From Tubiluchus corallicola (Eukaryota > Priapulida > Priapulimorpha > Priapulimorphida > Tubiluchidae), in contig JAQGDQ010001721.1 in assembly GCA_030141605.1 (NCBI GenBank), positions 1 to 28,017 of the forward strand: DNA of 28,017 nt. Direction: 5' to 3'. Of this stretch, positions 27,696 to 28,017 are shown in pieces. The position numbers and the translations under genes are program-made. Under the pieces are notes generated by a model. It made no database searches. It had not been told where the DNA came from and was given only the letters and a program-made list of their open reading frames with translations. Position 1 is the stretch's first letter. Every line of letters begins with the position of its first letter.

Positions 27696-27990
27696 TAATG
27701 TAACATAACATAACGTAACGTAATGTAATGTAACGTAACATAACATAATATAACGTATCATAACATAACGTAATGTAACGTAACATAATGTAATGTAACG
27801 TGACATAACGTAATGTAATGTAATGTAACATAACATAAGATAAAATTTTTAAAGTGCCTGTACTTTGCTGATTTCAAAAACTTCCAGATGGTGAGAACTT
27901 TCTAACCGCATCACAACCTAACATAACATAACGTAACATAACATACCAACGTAATATAATGTAACGTAACATAACATAACATAACATAAG
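27696..27990. repeat. TAAYR pentamer array in two blocks, with a duplicated flank
   Basis: Units taatg, taaca and taacg fill 27696-27838 and 27915-27987. Both blocks are followed by the identical 30 bases beginning aagataaaatttttaaag (27837 and 27988). The region between (27867-27914) is not repeated. The second flank runs to the window end. Confidence 0.9.
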
Positions 27991-28017
27991 ATAAAATTTT
28001 TAAAGTGCCTGTACTTT

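Noticed and set aside
27696-27838. Telomere-type repeat
   Set aside because: TAAYR pentamers do not match TTAGGG or TTAGG telomere units and lie inside a gene.

Overview
The window is a AT-rich piece of animal nuclear DNA. It carries the 3' half of one intron-rich gene on the + strand, and its introns are packed with decayed transposons and tandem repeats. The gene is UBA6, the second ubiquitin-activating enzyme (E1). Fourteen consecutive exons between 1948 and 27643 join without a stop into 1524 nt (508 codons). Every intron starts with GT and ends with AG, and all reading phases fit. They cover the second (active) adenylation domain, the catalytic-cysteine domain with the active Cys in [10 protein letters not shown] (codon 8117-8119), and the start of the ubiquitin-fold region. 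The N-terminal half lies upstream of the window and the last C-terminal exons lie beyond 28017. UBA6 rather than UBA1 is indicated by [15 protein letters not shown], the [16 protein letters not shown] segment, and NGHVDF after the acidic FEKDDD stretch.

Kind of organism: a metazoan that kept UBA6, so probably not an insect or nematode. The repeats (a 5S rRNA-derived SINE, Gly-tRNA-headed SINEs, hAT-like and TA-flanked MITEs, and LINE 3' ends with stem-loops) fit a non-insect invertebrate, perhaps marine. I cannot name the species.

Layout: 1-1947 is non-coding with one possible MITE. 1948-5866 has exons 1-4 with hAT-like, TA-flanked and tandem-duplication elements between them. 5867-10445 has exon 5 (the catalytic Cys), several LINE tails in both orientations and a 74-bp tandem repeat. 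10446-14533 has exons 6-8, two TA-flanked MITEs and a 43-bp minisatellite interrupted by a 465-N assembly gap. 14534-16673 has a pogo-like MITE with a transposase C-terminus remnant, a 5S-derived SINE, a G/T-only tract and a (TA)n. 16746-19996 is the longest intron, with LINE ends, 84-bp and 29-bp tandem repeats, and a 482-bp hAT MITE ending 27 bp before exon 10. 20118-25012 has a 20-bp satellite, MITEs, LINE and SINE pieces and exons 11-12. 25013-28017 has exons 13-14, an antisense LINE remnant, a tRNA-headed SINE, a dispersed repeat present twice, and a TAAYR pentamer array.

Only the UBA6 exons look like functional coding sequence. Nothing here resembles a new multi-gene system. The most interesting signals concern transposon structure: covarying LINE 3' hairpins, a 187-bp core shared by MITEs with different ends, a 3' tail shared by a 5S-SINE and an ORF-bearing element, and repeats that touch or crowd UBA6 splice sites.
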